Source of the DNA: Nothopassalora personata
Lineage: Eukaryota > Ascomycota > Dothideomycetes > Mycosphaerellales > Mycosphaerellaceae
DNA: 64,000 nt
Reading direction: 5' to 3'
NCBI GenBank assembly: GCA_033816765.1
Contig: CM066287.1
Span: 3,348,001 to 3,412,000, forward strand
The position numbers and the translations under genes are program-made. Shown piece after piece: positions 63,601 through 64,000 of this stretch. The first letter of the stretch is position 1. Each line of letters begins with the position of its first letter. A model generated the notes under the pieces. It saw only the letters and a list, made by a program, of their open reading frames with translations. It was not told where the DNA came from and ran no database searches.

Positions 63601-64000
63601 CCAGTAAGTGGTCTCAAAGGCCATGATGCCAGAAGGCATTGGAGCATCTCAGATCGTTCCACTCCCCCAGAGCAGCAGCGCAACGTGTCACAGGGTGACA
63701 TTGCGCGAGTACGAGCACTTTTACTGGCTTCAGGCATCAAGGCACACCAGATCAACCTCAAAGCGGACACTCCTCGCGACAGCCCTCTCGCGATGATGGT
63801 GAAGGCGGCTCGTACAGCAGGAAAGCAGTGGAATAATGTGTCGAGGAAGGAGGAGCACATTGTTGCTTCCCAGATGCTGACAGACAGCCTGTCAAATACG
63901 CTCTCCTCTTTCGAAAAGACCCTACAGTATTTCCAAGGCAACAGAGCAAACGAGCTTAGATCGCGACTGGAGAGCTTGTCTCATAGAGTCGCCGAGCAGC
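60673..64000 (+). CDS. Large Ser/Arg-rich uncharacterised fungal protein, 3' end outside window
   Basis: The frame is open from ATG 60673 (MPPESPPPARPVSG) to the right edge without a stop, at least 1109 residues and no intron needed. Composition is dominated by Ser, Arg, Pro, Thr and Asp, indicating long disordered stretches. More ordered islands are ALYTFSPATLSRAERARRYF with a following helix (around 255-300), a basic segment NPLQALRNRRLRNRERRHLP (around 340), GWSIEPAELLADTYWLEKDD (around 430) and, near the edge, a helical run (ISRGKPKDSWPVSG, later GDIARVRALLLASGIKAHQI and a coiled-coil-like NTLSSFEKTLQYFQGN). I do not recognise a named family. The low-complexity N-terminal region with helical C-terminal parts suggests a scaffold or membrane/cytoskeleton-associated protein, but this is a guess. 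Confidence 0.75.
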   Translation, partial: MPPESPPPARPVSGNTAAADVSFAKLNSEHQHHAESSSPAGSRTSLGRRSNNSDKHVREGGKRWSGQDSPGLDDRSSRGSAPSRSRKTGGFLLESIFANGKPRGPRNEELDRQTHTSIPNGSLQVQSRRRAPETGSGESSQRASPLTREVSRDDAADGTATEEERLPFPSVDPAQLVQMALNLSESRKRHVSGTLPVPATPAAGRRVISALDSGYGTVRSASSTGKRSTRFNEEASRLSLEPPRLSQQVTEQPETAINPGNALYTFSPATLSRAERARRYFELASEHRRLLEHLPPLKSDSTAPGNYTTQVMSSPGSANFEMNRVPTNTNNQRQLGRSYNPLQALRNRRLRNRERRHLPASPDTWQETDRTKHWVDGVEVSSSDPSFRPGEDRVRLPAFAGELETGTASPEKGKRHRRSDTASSVITRPENGWSIEPAELLADTYWLEKDDNKTLIEDRHGNRIFPPRVRLSVEAPRRSVDSRRSHDSNRGIRSQYELSEDEGRPRERRRHMLPIPGRLRRHRVSRPASATSESSDEGRNPPPPRYGDHDGGDENVGPLERHMRSMIAKEEKGELSSLDVVSPDHWNSKYTPFRNARSSVEKSRRSNDTADRGSSYTANRQISVDTAVRTGHRRSRSPSARVGAVDHGVTSMNEVMSDSPHVANALSVQQGLSSNKQRASQVEPKAKMHRLPALHLHTRNQSKDRKNIERTDFANTTDPYLGTPLSSVLSADPNTGQPTSSLESFRPFVKRHRTNDSNGSSLFRTETSATNTGAVKDSSSTFGRRFFKSSRNGEPRPDGTRFGNRIRGSSDHLEPSVGSDMSRVASDLSDADDDHRAAGAGRRVDLADTDSQIRPRASFERERTKPKFYTSNLPSFTSPAARPRSSANETPLLDQSDPFSGQDERTQRGHSSRLAPPRIKLPDGEGLSEPDLPSGKSKPLLEVGDYNRKKSLSQNNLSPVFSHSTIISRGKPKDSWPVSGLKGHDARRHWSISDRSTPPEQQRNVSQGDIARVRALLLASGIKAHQINLKADTPRDSPLAMMVKAARTAGKQWNNVSRKEEHIVASQMLTDSLSNTLSSFEKTLQYFQGNRANELRSRLESLSHRVAEQ

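Overview
The window looks like nuclear DNA of a filamentous ascomycete (Pezizomycotina). Genes have short GT-AG introns of about 45-170 nt. There is an A/T-saturated tract of the kind left by repeat-induced point mutation (RIP), a large nonribosomal peptide synthetase (NRPS) gene region, and housekeeping genes of fungal type (Mediator subunits, COX15, pescadillo, PIG-U). A Dothideomycete is my best guess, but that is inference only.

1-5.16 kb: the 5' part of a Ty3/Gypsy LTR retrotransposon on the minus strand. It has an LTR/leader, an intact gag, and a pol frame open to the window edge. A textbook -1 ribosomal frameshift signal sits at the gag/pol overlap. The element abuts a strongly A/T-rich, probably RIP-mutated tract. 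5.16-6.1 kb holds no gene I can support.

6.1-35.4 kb: a probable NRPS gene cluster. In order: PLP aminotransferase (-), full-length ABCC-type ABC transporter (-), MFS transporter (+, divergent, 56 bp away), P450 (-), a ~1.6 kb spacer, a second P450 of seven exons (-), and an intronless 15.45 kb NRPS of 5150 residues (+) sharing a ~580 bp promoter region with that P450. I read the NRPS as A1-T1-C1-T2-C2-T3-C3-T4-C4-A2-T5-C5-A3-T6-CT-T7: three adenylation, seven carrier and six condensation domains. Four consecutive carriers therefore depend on one N-terminal A domain, or on A domains acting in trans. No thioesterase, reductase or epimerase domain and no cluster transcription factor is visible. 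A plausible scheme is aminotransferase supplying or modifying a building block, NRPS assembling a peptide rich in one repeated residue and releasing it through the terminal condensation-like domain, P450s oxidising it, and ABC/MFS pumps exporting it.

35.6-40 kb: cyclophilin, an eight-exon zinc alcohol dehydrogenase and a hormone-sensitive-lipase-type esterase. These could flank the cluster or be unrelated to it.

40.2-64 kb: conserved core genes. These are MED15 (-) and MED7 (+), which are divergent neighbours; a 90-residue unknown protein; COX15 heme A synthase; a BTB protein; an N-alpha-acetyltransferase 40-like protein with a long coiled-coil tail; pescadillo/NOP7; PIG-U/GAB1; and a large low-complexity protein cut by the right edge. 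No rRNA, tRNA or CRISPR was recognised. Exon boundaries were placed by eye and checked only for reading-frame consistency.
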